Shown in pieces: positions 50,703-58,241 of a stretch of DNA of 64,000 bases. Positions within the stretch are counted from its first letter, which is position 1. Each line of letters begins with the position of its first letter. Source of the stretch: Pseudomonas sp. (GTDB taxonomy: Bacteria; Pseudomonadota; Gammaproteobacteria; Pseudomonadales; Pseudomonadaceae); assembly GCF_030147005.1 (NCBI RefSeq), contig NZ_JASLAW010000254.1, forward strand, positions 1 through 64,000, given 5' to 3'. The translations under genes were made by a program, and so were the position numbers. Under the pieces are notes generated by a model, which was not told the origin of the DNA, made no database searches, and worked only from the letters and a program-made list of their open reading frames with translations.

Positions 50703-51629
50703 ATGGAATTACGCCACCTGCGGTACTTCATCGCCGTCGCCGAGGAGCTGCATTTTGGCCGCGCCGCGCAAGTGCTGGGCATTTCGCAACCGCCGTTGAG
50801 CCAGCAGATCCAGGCATTGGAGCAAGAGGTGGGAGCGCGGTTATTTGAGCGTACCAACCGTCGGGTCGAGTTGAGCGAAGCGGGGCGCCTGTTTCTGCAT
50901 GAGGCGCGCCTGGTGCTGGCGCAAGTGGATAAAGCGGCGGACGTCGCGCGGCGGGCGCAGATGGGGGAGCTGGGAGAGCTGAAAATCGGATTCACCTCGT
51001 CGGCGCCCTTCAATGCCAGCATTCCCCAAGCGATTTTTGCGTTTCGCCAAGCCTTTCCAGCCGTGCACTTGAGCCTGCAGGAAATGAGCAGCACCGAGGT
51101 GGCCGAGTCGCTGGTGAATGAATCGATCCAGGTCGGGCTGATGCGGCCTTTGCCGTTGCCCGAATCACTGTGTGTGGTCGAGTTGATGCGCGAGCCCTTG
51201 GTGGCGGTACTGAACGCCGGGCATCCTTTGGCGCAGGGCAGCGAGCGCGGCTTGCACCTGGCGCAATTGGCGGAAGAACCGTTCGTGTTTTTCCCGCGCG
51301 CCTACGGCAGCGGTCTTTATGCGCAACTGCTCAGCCTGTGCCGTGACGCCGGCTTCAGCCCCCATGTCGCCCAGGAAGCGGGGGAAGCGATGACCATCAT
51401 CGGTCTGGTGGCGGCGGGATTGGGCGTATCGGTGCTGCCGGCGTCGTATCAACGGATACGGATCGATGGCGTGGTGTATCGCACGTTGCTGGATCCGGAA
51501 GCGGTGACGGCAGTATGGCTGGTGCAGCGCAAGGGCGCGCAGACGCCGATGGCGAGGGCGTTTGTGGAGTTGTTGACGCGTAGGGCGGTGGCGCCGATGC
51601 TTGCCGAGTTCCCGAAAGGGGGCTTGTGA
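50703..51629 (+). CDS. LysR-family transcriptional regulator
   Basis: 308 aa. The N-terminal winged helix is MELRHLRYFIAVAEELHFGR then QPPLSQQIQALEQEVGARLF; the effector-binding periplasmic-protein-like domain spans about 90-300. LHFGRAAQVLGISQPPLSQQ is typical of regulators next to aromatic- or drug-related exporters, but the inducer cannot be told. ATG 50703 has a GAGG site. Divergent from the exporter gene, its likely target. Confidence 0.92.
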   Translation: MELRHLRYFIAVAEELHFGRAAQVLGISQPPLSQQIQALEQEVGARLFERTNRRVELSEAGRLFLHEARLVLAQVDKAADVARRAQMGELGELKIGFTSSAPFNASIPQAIFAFRQAFPAVHLSLQEMSSTEVAESLVNESIQVGLMRPLPLPESLCVVELMREPLVAVLNAGHPLAQGSERGLHLAQLAEEPFVFFPRAYGSGLYAQLLSLCRDAGFSPHVAQEAGEAMTIIGLVAAGLGVSVLPASYQRIRIDGVVYRTLLDPEAVTAVWLVQRKGAQTPMARAFVELLTRRAVAPMLAEFPKGGL

Positions 51630-51704
51630 AAATGTGAGGGGCCTGGGCGACCAGCCATCGCAGAGCCAGGCAGGAAGCGGCGATGACAAGCCAACCTGAT
51701 TGTG

Positions 51705-51729
51705 AAGAGGGCGCCGAAAGGCGCCCTTT
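51705..51729. terminator. Bidirectional hairpin terminator between converging genes
   Basis: Perfect stem AGGGCGCC / GGCGCCCT with a GAAA tetraloop between the LysR gene and the lipoprotein gene that ends the polyene cluster. T runs are short on both strands. Confidence 0.7.
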
Positions 51730-51741
51730 GTCGTTTCTGGC

Positions 51742-52137
51742 TTACTGCATTCCCGCCGAGCGCAAACCAGCCATGATGTCGCGATCGAGCATGCTCACCC
51801 AACGGTTGTAGTTGCGATGGATTTTGCCGTCCTTGTAGCCCAAATCGCGGCTGTCGCGGTAGGTGATGGCGTAGCTGTTGCGCGTGTAGCGGATGTCGAT
51901 GGCGGCATAGAACTGGTTGCGCACGATGATTTCGGCCTGCACCAGTTGCGGGCTCAGGCGTTGCACCGTCCACTCGCGTTTTTGCAGGGCTGCGACGATC
52001 ACCTGTTTCATTTTTTCTTCGCTGACCTGAGTTGTGGCCGGCAGGTCGTGCTGTGTGTTGAGCACCGGTTTGTTGGTGCAACCGGCGGTGGTCAGCAGGG
52101 CCAGGGTGATCAGGGTAGCGCGTAGCAGGGAAGACAT
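51742..52137 (-). CDS. Small lipoprotein at the end of the aryl-polyene-type cluster
   Basis: 131 aa predicted lipoprotein: signal sequence ending in the lipobox LTTAGC, then a compact alpha-beta domain (MKQVIVAALQKREWTVQRLS, AAIDIRYTRNSYAITYRDS). I do not recognise a function. It lies 26 nt downstream of the ketosynthase gene and points the same way, so it may be co-transcribed, but proteins of this kind also occur outside such clusters. Confidence 0.8.
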   Translation of the reverse strand: MSSLLRATLITLALLTTAGCTNKPVLNTQHDLPATTQVSEEKMKQVIVAALQKREWTVQRLSPQLVQAEIIVRNQFYAAIDIRYTRNSYAITYRDSRDLGYKDGKIHRNYNRWVSMLDRDIMAGLRSAGMQ

Positions 52138-52163
52138 TCCGTTTTCTCCAATCGATTTAAAAG

Positions 52164-53390
52164 TCAGGACCAGCGGCGGAAGATCAGCGAAGTGTTGACG
52201 CCGCCGAAGGCAAAGTTGTTGTTCATCACGTAGTCGTGGTGCATCTCGCGAAAGCCGCCTTGCAGGTAATCCAGCTCACCGCATTGCCGGTCCACGCAAT
52301 CCAGATTGAAGGTGTGCACGTATTGGTCGCGGTTCATCATCTCGATGCTGAACCACGACTCCAGCGCCCCGCACGCGCCCAAGGTGTGGCCAAGGAAGCT
52401 CTTCTGCGAACTGATGGGCATGCGGCTGCCGAACAGGCTGCTCGTGGCCAGGGTTTCGGCGATGTCGCCCTGGTCGGTGGCGGTGCCGTGGCCGTTCACG
52501 TAGCCGATGGCGGACGGTTCAAGCCCGGCATCTTCCAGCGCCAGCTCCATGGCGCGGCGCATGGTTTTCTGTTCCGGGCGGGTGGTGTGCTGGCCGTCGG
52601 CATTGCTGCCAAAGCCGACCAGTTCGGCGTGGATGTGCGCACCCCGCGCCAACGCGTGTTCCAGCTCTTCGAGCACCAGCATGCCGCCGCCTTCACCAAT
52701 CACCAGGCCATCGCGACCGCTGTCGTAGGGGCGTGGGCTGGTTTGCGGTGCGTCGTTTTTCAGGCTGGTGGCGTAGAGCGCGTCGAACACCATCGCTTCG
52801 GTGGGGCAGAGTTCTTCGGCACCGCCGGCAAGCATCAACGGCAGGCGGCCGAACTTGATTGCCTCGTAGGCATAGCCGATGCCCTGGCTGCCGCTGGTGC
52901 AGGCGCTGGACGTTGGGATCAAACGCCCGGTCAGGCCAAAAAAGATGCTGATATTCGCCGCGGTGGTGTGCGGCATCATGCGCACATAGGAGTTGGCATT
53001 CAGCCCCTCGGCCACCGAGTTCAGCAGCATATTGCCGAACGCTTTGATCTCATCGGTGCTGCCGGTGGACGAGCCACACGCCACGCCCATGCGCCCGTCC
53101 TTGATCGACGCGTCGCCGAGCAAGCCGGCGTCCTGCAACGCCTGCTCCGCTGCCCACACGGCCAGGCGCGAGACGCGGCCCATGCTGCGAAGCTGCTTGC
53201 GCGTCCAGTGCGGGGGCACGACGAACGTGTCAATCGGCCCGGCCAGACGCGTGTTCAATTCGGTGAAACGGTCCCACTCATCCATGCGCCGGATGCCGCT
53301 GCGGTTGGCGCGAAAGTTGGCCGCGATGGTGTCCCAATCGCTGCCCAGGGAGGTCATGCCGGCCATGCCGGTGACGACAACGCGCTTCAT
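52164..53390 (-). CDS. Beta-ketoacyl-ACP synthase (aryl-polyene type)
   Basis: 408 aa condensing enzyme of the FabF/KAS II fold that extends the polyene chain. The complete catalytic triad is visible: Cys in TSSACTSGSQGIGYAY, His in NGHGTATDQGD and His in SFLGHTLGACGALE. ATG 53390 overlaps the ketoreductase stop by one base (TGATG); GTG 53396 would add two residues. It is the second ketosynthase of the cluster. With Cys present it is not a chain-length-factor with a lost active site. Confidence 0.92.
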   Translation of the reverse strand: MKRVVVTGMAGMTSLGSDWDTIAANFRANRSGIRRMDEWDRFTELNTRLAGPIDTFVVPPHWTRKQLRSMGRVSRLAVWAAEQALQDAGLLGDASIKDGRMGVACGSSTGSTDEIKAFGNMLLNSVAEGLNANSYVRMMPHTTAANISIFFGLTGRLIPTSSACTSGSQGIGYAYEAIKFGRLPLMLAGGAEELCPTEAMVFDALYATSLKNDAPQTSPRPYDSGRDGLVIGEGGGMLVLEELEHALARGAHIHAELVGFGSNADGQHTTRPEQKTMRRAMELALEDAGLEPSAIGYVNGHGTATDQGDIAETLATSSLFGSRMPISSQKSFLGHTLGACGALESWFSIEMMNRDQYVHTFNLDCVDRQCGELDYLQGGFREMHHDYVMNNNFAFGGVNTSLIFRRWS

Positions 53391-54118
53391 CAGCACAGGC
53401 CTCCATTCACGGCCAGAACCTGGCGCGTGATATAGCCGGCTTCGGCCGACATCAGGAAATTCACCGCGCCGGCGACTTCTTCCGGGGTGCCCATGCGCTG
53501 CGCTGGGATCATTTTCATCAGCTCTTCGACCGGCACGTTTTCATCCAGCATCGCGGTGTCGATCAACCCGGGCGCCACACAGTTGACGGTGATCTTGCGT
53601 TTGCCCAGTTCGATGGCCAGTGCCTTGGCCGCGCCGATCAACCCGGCCTTGGAGGCGCTGTAGTTAACCTGGCCACGGTTGCCGATCAGCCCGGAAACCG
53701 AGGTGATGCACACGATGCGCCCGGCCGCGCGACGACGAATCATCGGCATCATCACCGGGTGCAGCACGTTGTAGAAACCGTCGAGGTTGGTGCGCATCAC
53801 CACGTCCCAGTCATCTTCCGACAGGGCGGGGAAGGCGCCGTCGCGGGTCAGGCCGGCATTGAGCACCACCCCGTAATAAGCGCCATGCAGCTCAACGTCG
53901 GCCTCCAGGATTTCCTTGCACGCCGCGCGGTCCGCCACGTCGAATTGCAATACCCGCGCCTTGCGGCCCAGGGCTTCGATGTCGGCCTGTACTGCGTTGG
54001 CTTCGGCACGGCCACTGCGGCAATGCAGCACGATGTCATGCCCGGCCTGGGCCAGGCGCAGGGCAATGGCGCGGCCGATGCCCCGGCTGGAGCCGGTGAC
54101 CAGTACGGATTCAGTCAT
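53390..54118 (-). CDS. 3-ketoacyl-ACP reductase (FabG-like)
   Basis: 242 aa short-chain dehydrogenase reducing the 3-keto group of the growing chain with NADPH. The cofactor loop is LVTGSSRGIGRAIAL, and the catalytic Ser-Tyr-Lys appear in ITSVSGLIGNRGQVNYSASK. It ends NGGLC. It overlaps the dehydratase gene by 4 nt and the downstream ketosynthase by one base, so the cycle enzymes are co-translated. Confidence 0.93.
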   Translation of the reverse strand: MTESVLVTGSSRGIGRAIALRLAQAGHDIVLHCRSGRAEANAVQADIEALGRKARVLQFDVADRAACKEILEADVELHGAYYGVVLNAGLTRDGAFPALSEDDWDVVMRTNLDGFYNVLHPVMMPMIRRRAAGRIVCITSVSGLIGNRGQVNYSASKAGLIGAAKALAIELGKRKITVNCVAPGLIDTAMLDENVPVEELMKMIPAQRMGTPEEVAGAVNFLMSAEAGYITRQVLAVNGGLC

Positions 54119-54576
54119 GGCGTTTCGTCCTTCGATTCATCTAAATAGTTGGCCGCCTGGGGCGGTCGAAATACGTTCAAGCGTGCGCTGGCCCGGATGC
54201 CGTCGCCGGTGAGGTGGCATTCGAACACCCCCATGCCGTTGTCGTCTTCCAGGGAGCGCAAGCCATGAATATTCAGCTCGGCGCCTGCGGGGAAGTGCTC
54301 CACGTTGCACTCGAACTTACGCGTGCCCAACAGGAAACCCAGCTCCACCGCCTGGCCTTGCTGGCGCGCGCGGCAACCGGCATAGGCGGCGACGCTCTGC
54401 GCCATCAACTCGATACCGACCCAGGCCGGCAGGCTGCCGTCGGCGCGGTTGAACAGGCCACCGGGCTTGACGGTGAGGCGGGTGTGAACCTGCTCTTCAT
54501 CGAACGACAGCACTTGGTCGATCAAAATCATGTCGCCCGCGTGGGGCAACAGTTCGGCGAGTGGCCAATTGTTCAT
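54115..54576 (-). CDS. 3-hydroxyacyl-ACP dehydratase (hotdog fold)
   Basis: 153 aa FabZ/ApeP-like dehydratase that makes the double bond at each round. ELLPHAGDMILIDQVLSFDE carries the catalytic His, and LPAWVGIELMAQSVAAYAG the central helix with the acidic residue. ATG 54576 (MNNWPLAELLPHAGD) is chosen as the family start and overlaps the upstream ketosynthase by 4 nt. Confidence 0.88.
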   Translation of the reverse strand: MNNWPLAELLPHAGDMILIDQVLSFDEEQVHTRLTVKPGGLFNRADGSLPAWVGIELMAQSVAAYAGCRARQQGQAVELGFLLGTRKFECNVEHFPAGAELNIHGLRSLEDDNGMGVFECHLTGDGIRASARLNVFRPPQAANYLDESKDETP

Positions 54577-55739
54577 GGGGCCTCTCCAATAATCAGGCTG
54601 ACGTTGTTGCCGCCGAAGGCAAACGAGTTGCTCATCAGGCAAGGCTTTTTCAAAGTGTCACCCTTGTGCGCCCACTGCAAAGCGGGCAGCGTCGGGTCGA
54701 CGTGGCCGTCCCACACATGGGGCGGGACCAGGCCATGAACCAGGCTCAACCAGCAGAACGCCGCTTCCAGCGCGCCCGCCGCGCCGAGGGTGTGGCCGCT
54801 CATGGGTTTGGTTGACGAACAGGCCACGCCGCTCGGAAACAGGCTGGCCACCGCCAGGCTTTCCATGGCGTCGTTGTGTTGGGTGGCGGTGCCGTGCAGG
54901 TTCAGATAGCCGATCTGCGCGGGCGCGAGTTGCGCGTTGGCCAGGGCCTTGCGCATCGCCTGCAACGCACCTTTGCCGGTGGGCTCGGGCGCGGAGATAT
55001 GGTGCGCGTCGCTACTGGCGCCGCTGCCCAGCAGGGCGACCGGTGCGGGCTCACGACTCATCACAAACAACACCGCGGCTTCGCCGATGTTGATGCCGTT
55101 GCGGTTCACCGAGAACGGATTGCAGCGCTCGGCAGACACCGCCTCCAGTGCGGTAAAACCGTTCAGCGTCAGCCTGCACAAGCTGTCGACGCCGCCGCAG
55201 ATCACCGCGTCGCACACGCCCAGGTCAAGCAGGCGCTGGGCACTCATCAACGCGCGGGCGCTGGAGGTGCAGGCAGTGGAAATCACGTAGGCCGGGCCAC
55301 TCAACTGCAGCCAGTCGGCGAGAAAATTTGCCGGCGCGCTGAGTTCCTGCTGCCGGTAGTCGTAGTCGCCAGGAAACGTTTTATCGCGCAGGTAGTGGGC
55401 GATGCCGCGACTGGCTTCGTCGATGCCCGAGGTGCTGGTTCCCAACACAACGCCAACCCGCGATGGGCCGTAGGTGTGGATCGCCTGGCGGATCCGGGCT
55501 TCGATCTGCAACGCCGCTTCCAGCAGCAACTGGTTATTGCGGCTGCTCTGCTGGCCCAGTGGCTCTGGAAGGGTCGCCAGTTCGCCGCGCACAGCCGCAA
55601 CCGGCACCACGCGCTCCGGCACCCAGCCGCTCTCGGCGCGCATGCCGCTGCAGTCACCGGCAAACAGGCTGCGGCTGACCTCGGCCTGGCCGCGACCGAG
55701 GGCACAGATCACCCCGAGGGCATTGAGGTAAGCGGTCAT
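54573..55739 (-). CDS. Beta-ketoacyl-ACP synthase (aryl-polyene type)
   Basis: 388 aa condensing enzyme with all catalytic residues: Cys in ISTACTSSARALMS, His in LHGTATQHND and His in PMSGHTLGAAGALE. It starts MTAYLNALGVICALGRGQAE, shorter at the N-terminus than housekeeping FabF. It overlaps the DUF3261 lipoprotein gene and the dehydratase gene by 4 nt each. Polyene clusters usually hold two or three ketosynthases dividing priming and elongation; which role this one plays cannot be told. Confidence 0.92.
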   Translation of the reverse strand: MTAYLNALGVICALGRGQAEVSRSLFAGDCSGMRAESGWVPERVVPVAAVRGELATLPEPLGQQSSRNNQLLLEAALQIEARIRQAIHTYGPSRVGVVLGTSTSGIDEASRGIAHYLRDKTFPGDYDYRQQELSAPANFLADWLQLSGPAYVISTACTSSARALMSAQRLLDLGVCDAVICGGVDSLCRLTLNGFTALEAVSAERCNPFSVNRNGINIGEAAVLFVMSREPAPVALLGSGASSDAHHISAPEPTGKGALQAMRKALANAQLAPAQIGYLNLHGTATQHNDAMESLAVASLFPSGVACSSTKPMSGHTLGAAGALEAAFCWLSLVHGLVPPHVWDGHVDPTLPALQWAHKGDTLKKPCLMSNSFAFGGNNVSLIIGEAP

Positions 55740-56218
55740 TTGCCGGCACCCAGCGGAGTAATGCGATAGCGCAACGGTTGGCCCGTCATGTTCACGCTGA
55801 ACACCTCTGAAGACTGATAGACGATTTGCCAATGGCCCGGCAGCGTTCGCGTGAGGTCCATGGCCTGGGCCGAAGGGTACAGCGCACGCACGTCATCCGC
55901 CGGGGCCAGGGCAAACAACAGCGCGGCGAACAGCGCGCGGGCCTGGGGATTGGGCGGCAGCAAGCCATCGGCCTGCCACTGCCCGTCGATCAATTTCTGC
56001 CGGGCCTGGGGAATGCCCAGCGGGTCCATCATCGACCAGCGAATCGCCGCACCTTCACGCTGGATCACCAACAGCCAGTCCTGGCTGCGATCGCCCTCCA
56101 GGCGTTGCACATGCAATTGCATCGGCAGCGCCAATGCCGGGGTTTTTTCCGGTAACGGCGCTTGGCTCGCGCAAGCGCCGAGCAGCAACAGGCAACCGAT
56201 CAACAGCAGGCGGATCAT
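55736..56218 (-). CDS. DUF3261 outer-membrane lipoprotein
   Basis: 160 aa lipoprotein: signal peptide with lipobox LLLGAC at the start, then a beta-rich LolB-like domain (AIRWSMMDPLGIPQARQKLI, HWQIVYQSSEVFSVN). DUF3261 proteins are regular members of aryl-polyene clusters and, with the LolA-like carrier and the MMPL exporter, are thought to move the pigment to the outer membrane (family knowledge plus inference). Overlaps its neighbours by 4 nt on both sides. Confidence 0.85.
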   Translation of the reverse strand: MIRLLLIGCLLLLGACASQAPLPEKTPALALPMQLHVQRLEGDRSQDWLLVIQREGAAIRWSMMDPLGIPQARQKLIDGQWQADGLLPPNPQARALFAALLFALAPADDVRALYPSAQAMDLTRTLPGHWQIVYQSSEVFSVNMTGQPLRYRITPLGAGK

Positions 56219-56964
56219 GAGCTTGGGACCTGCAACGGCTTGCGCGCCACGCAGTTGACCAGGGTTTCCTCGCGCTGGCCCACAGGAGGCGCCTTACGCA
56301 AGCCCCAGCGTTCCAGCAGGCCGAAATCGCTGGACCGGCTCCACCACAAGTAGGGGTACGAGACGTTCCGCGCGTCGAACTCAAAGCCCTGCTCGCGCAG
56401 CATCTCCAGATACGCCTCGGCGCTTTTCTGCACGTGCATCGGGTGACGGAACAGCCAGCGAATCACCCAGGTGTCGATATAGGCTTCGGTGGATTCGGCA
56501 AACAGCAAATAGCCGCCCGGCTTGAGTACGCGATAGAACTCCTTGAGTGCGCGATGTTGCTCGACCAAGTGGTGAAAGGTCTGGTGGCAAAACACAATAT
56601 CGACACTGGCGTCGGGTACGTCGAGGGTGGCGCAGTCGCTGCCGATCAACTCCACGGCCAGGCCCTGGCGAGCGGCCTCTTCACGGCTCAGCGCCAGGCT
56701 GTGAGGGTCGGCATCCAGGCCGATCAAGCGCGAAGGTGCAAATACCTGTTGCAGCAACTTGAAGGATTTACCCTGGCCGCAGCCGGCGTCGAGCAATACC
56801 GGCGCCACCGGCAGCGGCTCGCTGAACAGGCTGCGCAGGTCGTTGATCGCCACGCGCAACACATGGTGCTGCCAAGTGTGGCTGCGCAGGAACCAGATGC
56901 CGAAGCGGGTTTCTTCGACGTAATTTTTACTCAGGTAGTTCTTTTCAACGGCAGGGCTGCTCAT
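56215..56964 (-). CDS. Class I SAM-dependent methyltransferase
   Basis: 249 aa enzyme with the cofactor loop VLLDAGCGQGKSFKLL, the acidic end LIGLDADPHS and the VDIVFCHQTFHHLVEQHRAL post-motif. In aryl-polyene clusters such an enzyme methylates the aromatic head group (inference from context). It overlaps the oxidoreductase gene by 4 nt upstream and the lipoprotein gene downstream. Confidence 0.88.
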   Translation of the reverse strand: MSSPAVEKNYLSKNYVEETRFGIWFLRSHTWQHHVLRVAINDLRSLFSEPLPVAPVLLDAGCGQGKSFKLLQQVFAPSRLIGLDADPHSLALSREEAARQGLAVELIGSDCATLDVPDASVDIVFCHQTFHHLVEQHRALKEFYRVLKPGGYLLFAESTEAYIDTWVIRWLFRHPMHVQKSAEAYLEMLREQGFEFDARNVSYPYLWWSRSSDFGLLERWGLRKAPPVGQREETLVNCVARKPLQVPSS

Positions 56965-58208
56965 ACCGGCTCACTCGCACAAATATCCGACAACATCCGC
57001 AGGCGCCGTTTGGGCTCGCTGACAAACGGGTTGCGTTCATCCCAGGCGTAACCGGCGAGAATCGAACTGATCATGCGGCGAATCTCCGGCGAACTGCCGG
57101 CATGGAAAATCACATCCTGGAATGTCCCGGCGTACCAGCCCTCCACGTAGCAGCGGAAGGTGTCGACGCCGCGCTTCAGCGGTTCGGCAAACTCGGTTTG
57201 CCAGTCCACCGTTTCACCTTGCAGTTGGCGGTGCAGCAAACCTGCGGCCATGCTCGCCGAACGCATGGCGATGGTTACGCCGGAAGAGAACACCGGGTCG
57301 AGAAATTCCGCCGCGTTGCCCAGCAGCGCAAAGCCCGGCCCGTGCAGGGTTTTGACGTTGGCCGAATAGCCGCCGATGCTGCGCGCCGGGGTATCCCACA
57401 CGGCATTTTTCAGCACGCCGGACAGGCTTGGGGTTTGCTCGATAAACCCGCGCAGGCAGGCATCGAGGTCGTCGTCCTGGCCGTCGAAATGCTCCTTGGC
57501 CGCGACTACGCCCACCGAGCAACGGCCGTTGCTGAACGGGATGGTCCAGAACCAGATATCGCGTTTCTCGGGATGGGTGGTCACCAGAATCTTGGTGCGG
57601 TCGAAGCCTGGGTGTTCGATGCGGTCTTCGATGTGGGTGAACACGGCCTGGCGCAGCGGGAAATTCGACGGCGCTTCGAGGTCCAGCAGGCGCGGCAGCA
57701 CGCGACCATAGCCACTGGCATCCAGCACGAACTCGGTCTTGAGGTGGTACTCGCTGCCATTCTCCCGGCGAACGTGCAGGTAGCGGCTGGCTCCACAAAC
57801 GTCCACGCCGACGATGCTTTCGCCGTAGCGGATTTCCACGCCCTGCAATGCCGCCTGATCGGCCAGCAGTTTGTCGAACTCAGCGCGCTGCACCTGAAAA
57901 GTCGTCGGCTTGCCGTTGCTGAACGTGTCACCGAAATCGAACGCGCTGTAGCGCTCGCCCCAGGCGAACGCGGCACCGGTTTTCAGTTGGAAGCCGGCCG
58001 CCTGCACGGCATCAAGCATGCCGGCCTCTTCGATAAAATCGATGCAATGGGACAGCAGGCTTTCGCCGATCGAGAAGCGCGGAAAATACTGGCGCTCGAT
58101 GATCAATACATCATGCCCTTTGCGCTTGAGCAGCGCGGCCGCGATGGCCCCGGATGGCCCGGCACCGATCACCACCACCTGGCGACGTTCCATTTCAACT
58201 GTGGGCAC
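56961..58208 (-). CDS. FAD-dependent oxidoreductase (halogenase/geranylgeranyl-reductase-like)
   Basis: 415 aa flavoprotein. The N-terminal dinucleotide fold is VVVIGAGPSGAIAAALL with acidic IIERQ at the strand end; a second FAD contact is GFALLGNAAEFLDPVFSSGV. It is close to the tryptophan-halogenase-like family but I do not see enough to claim halogenation; in these clusters such enzymes are thought to hydroxylate or oxidise the aryl head (inference). GTG 58208 is chosen for its AGGAG site 5 nt upstream; ATG 58193 is the alternative. Confidence 0.88.
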   Translation of the reverse strand: MPTVEMERRQVVVIGAGPSGAIAAALLKRKGHDVLIIERQYFPRFSIGESLLSHCIDFIEEAGMLDAVQAAGFQLKTGAAFAWGERYSAFDFGDTFSNGKPTTFQVQRAEFDKLLADQAALQGVEIRYGESIVGVDVCGASRYLHVRRENGSEYHLKTEFVLDASGYGRVLPRLLDLEAPSNFPLRQAVFTHIEDRIEHPGFDRTKILVTTHPEKRDIWFWTIPFSNGRCSVGVVAAKEHFDGQDDDLDACLRGFIEQTPSLSGVLKNAVWDTPARSIGGYSANVKTLHGPGFALLGNAAEFLDPVFSSGVTIAMRSASMAAGLLHRQLQGETVDWQTEFAEPLKRGVDTFRCYVEGWYAGTFQDVIFHAGSSPEIRRMISSILAGYAWDERNPFVSEPKRRLRMLSDICASEPV

Positions 58209-58241
58209 GAAGGCTCCTTGCCGCTTTGGCGATATTCACAT

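Noticed and set aside
58150..58208. Halogenase function for the FAD-dependent oxidoreductase
   Set aside because: The FAD fold is clear, but I could not identify the residues that define flavin-dependent halogenases, so only oxidoreductase is called.
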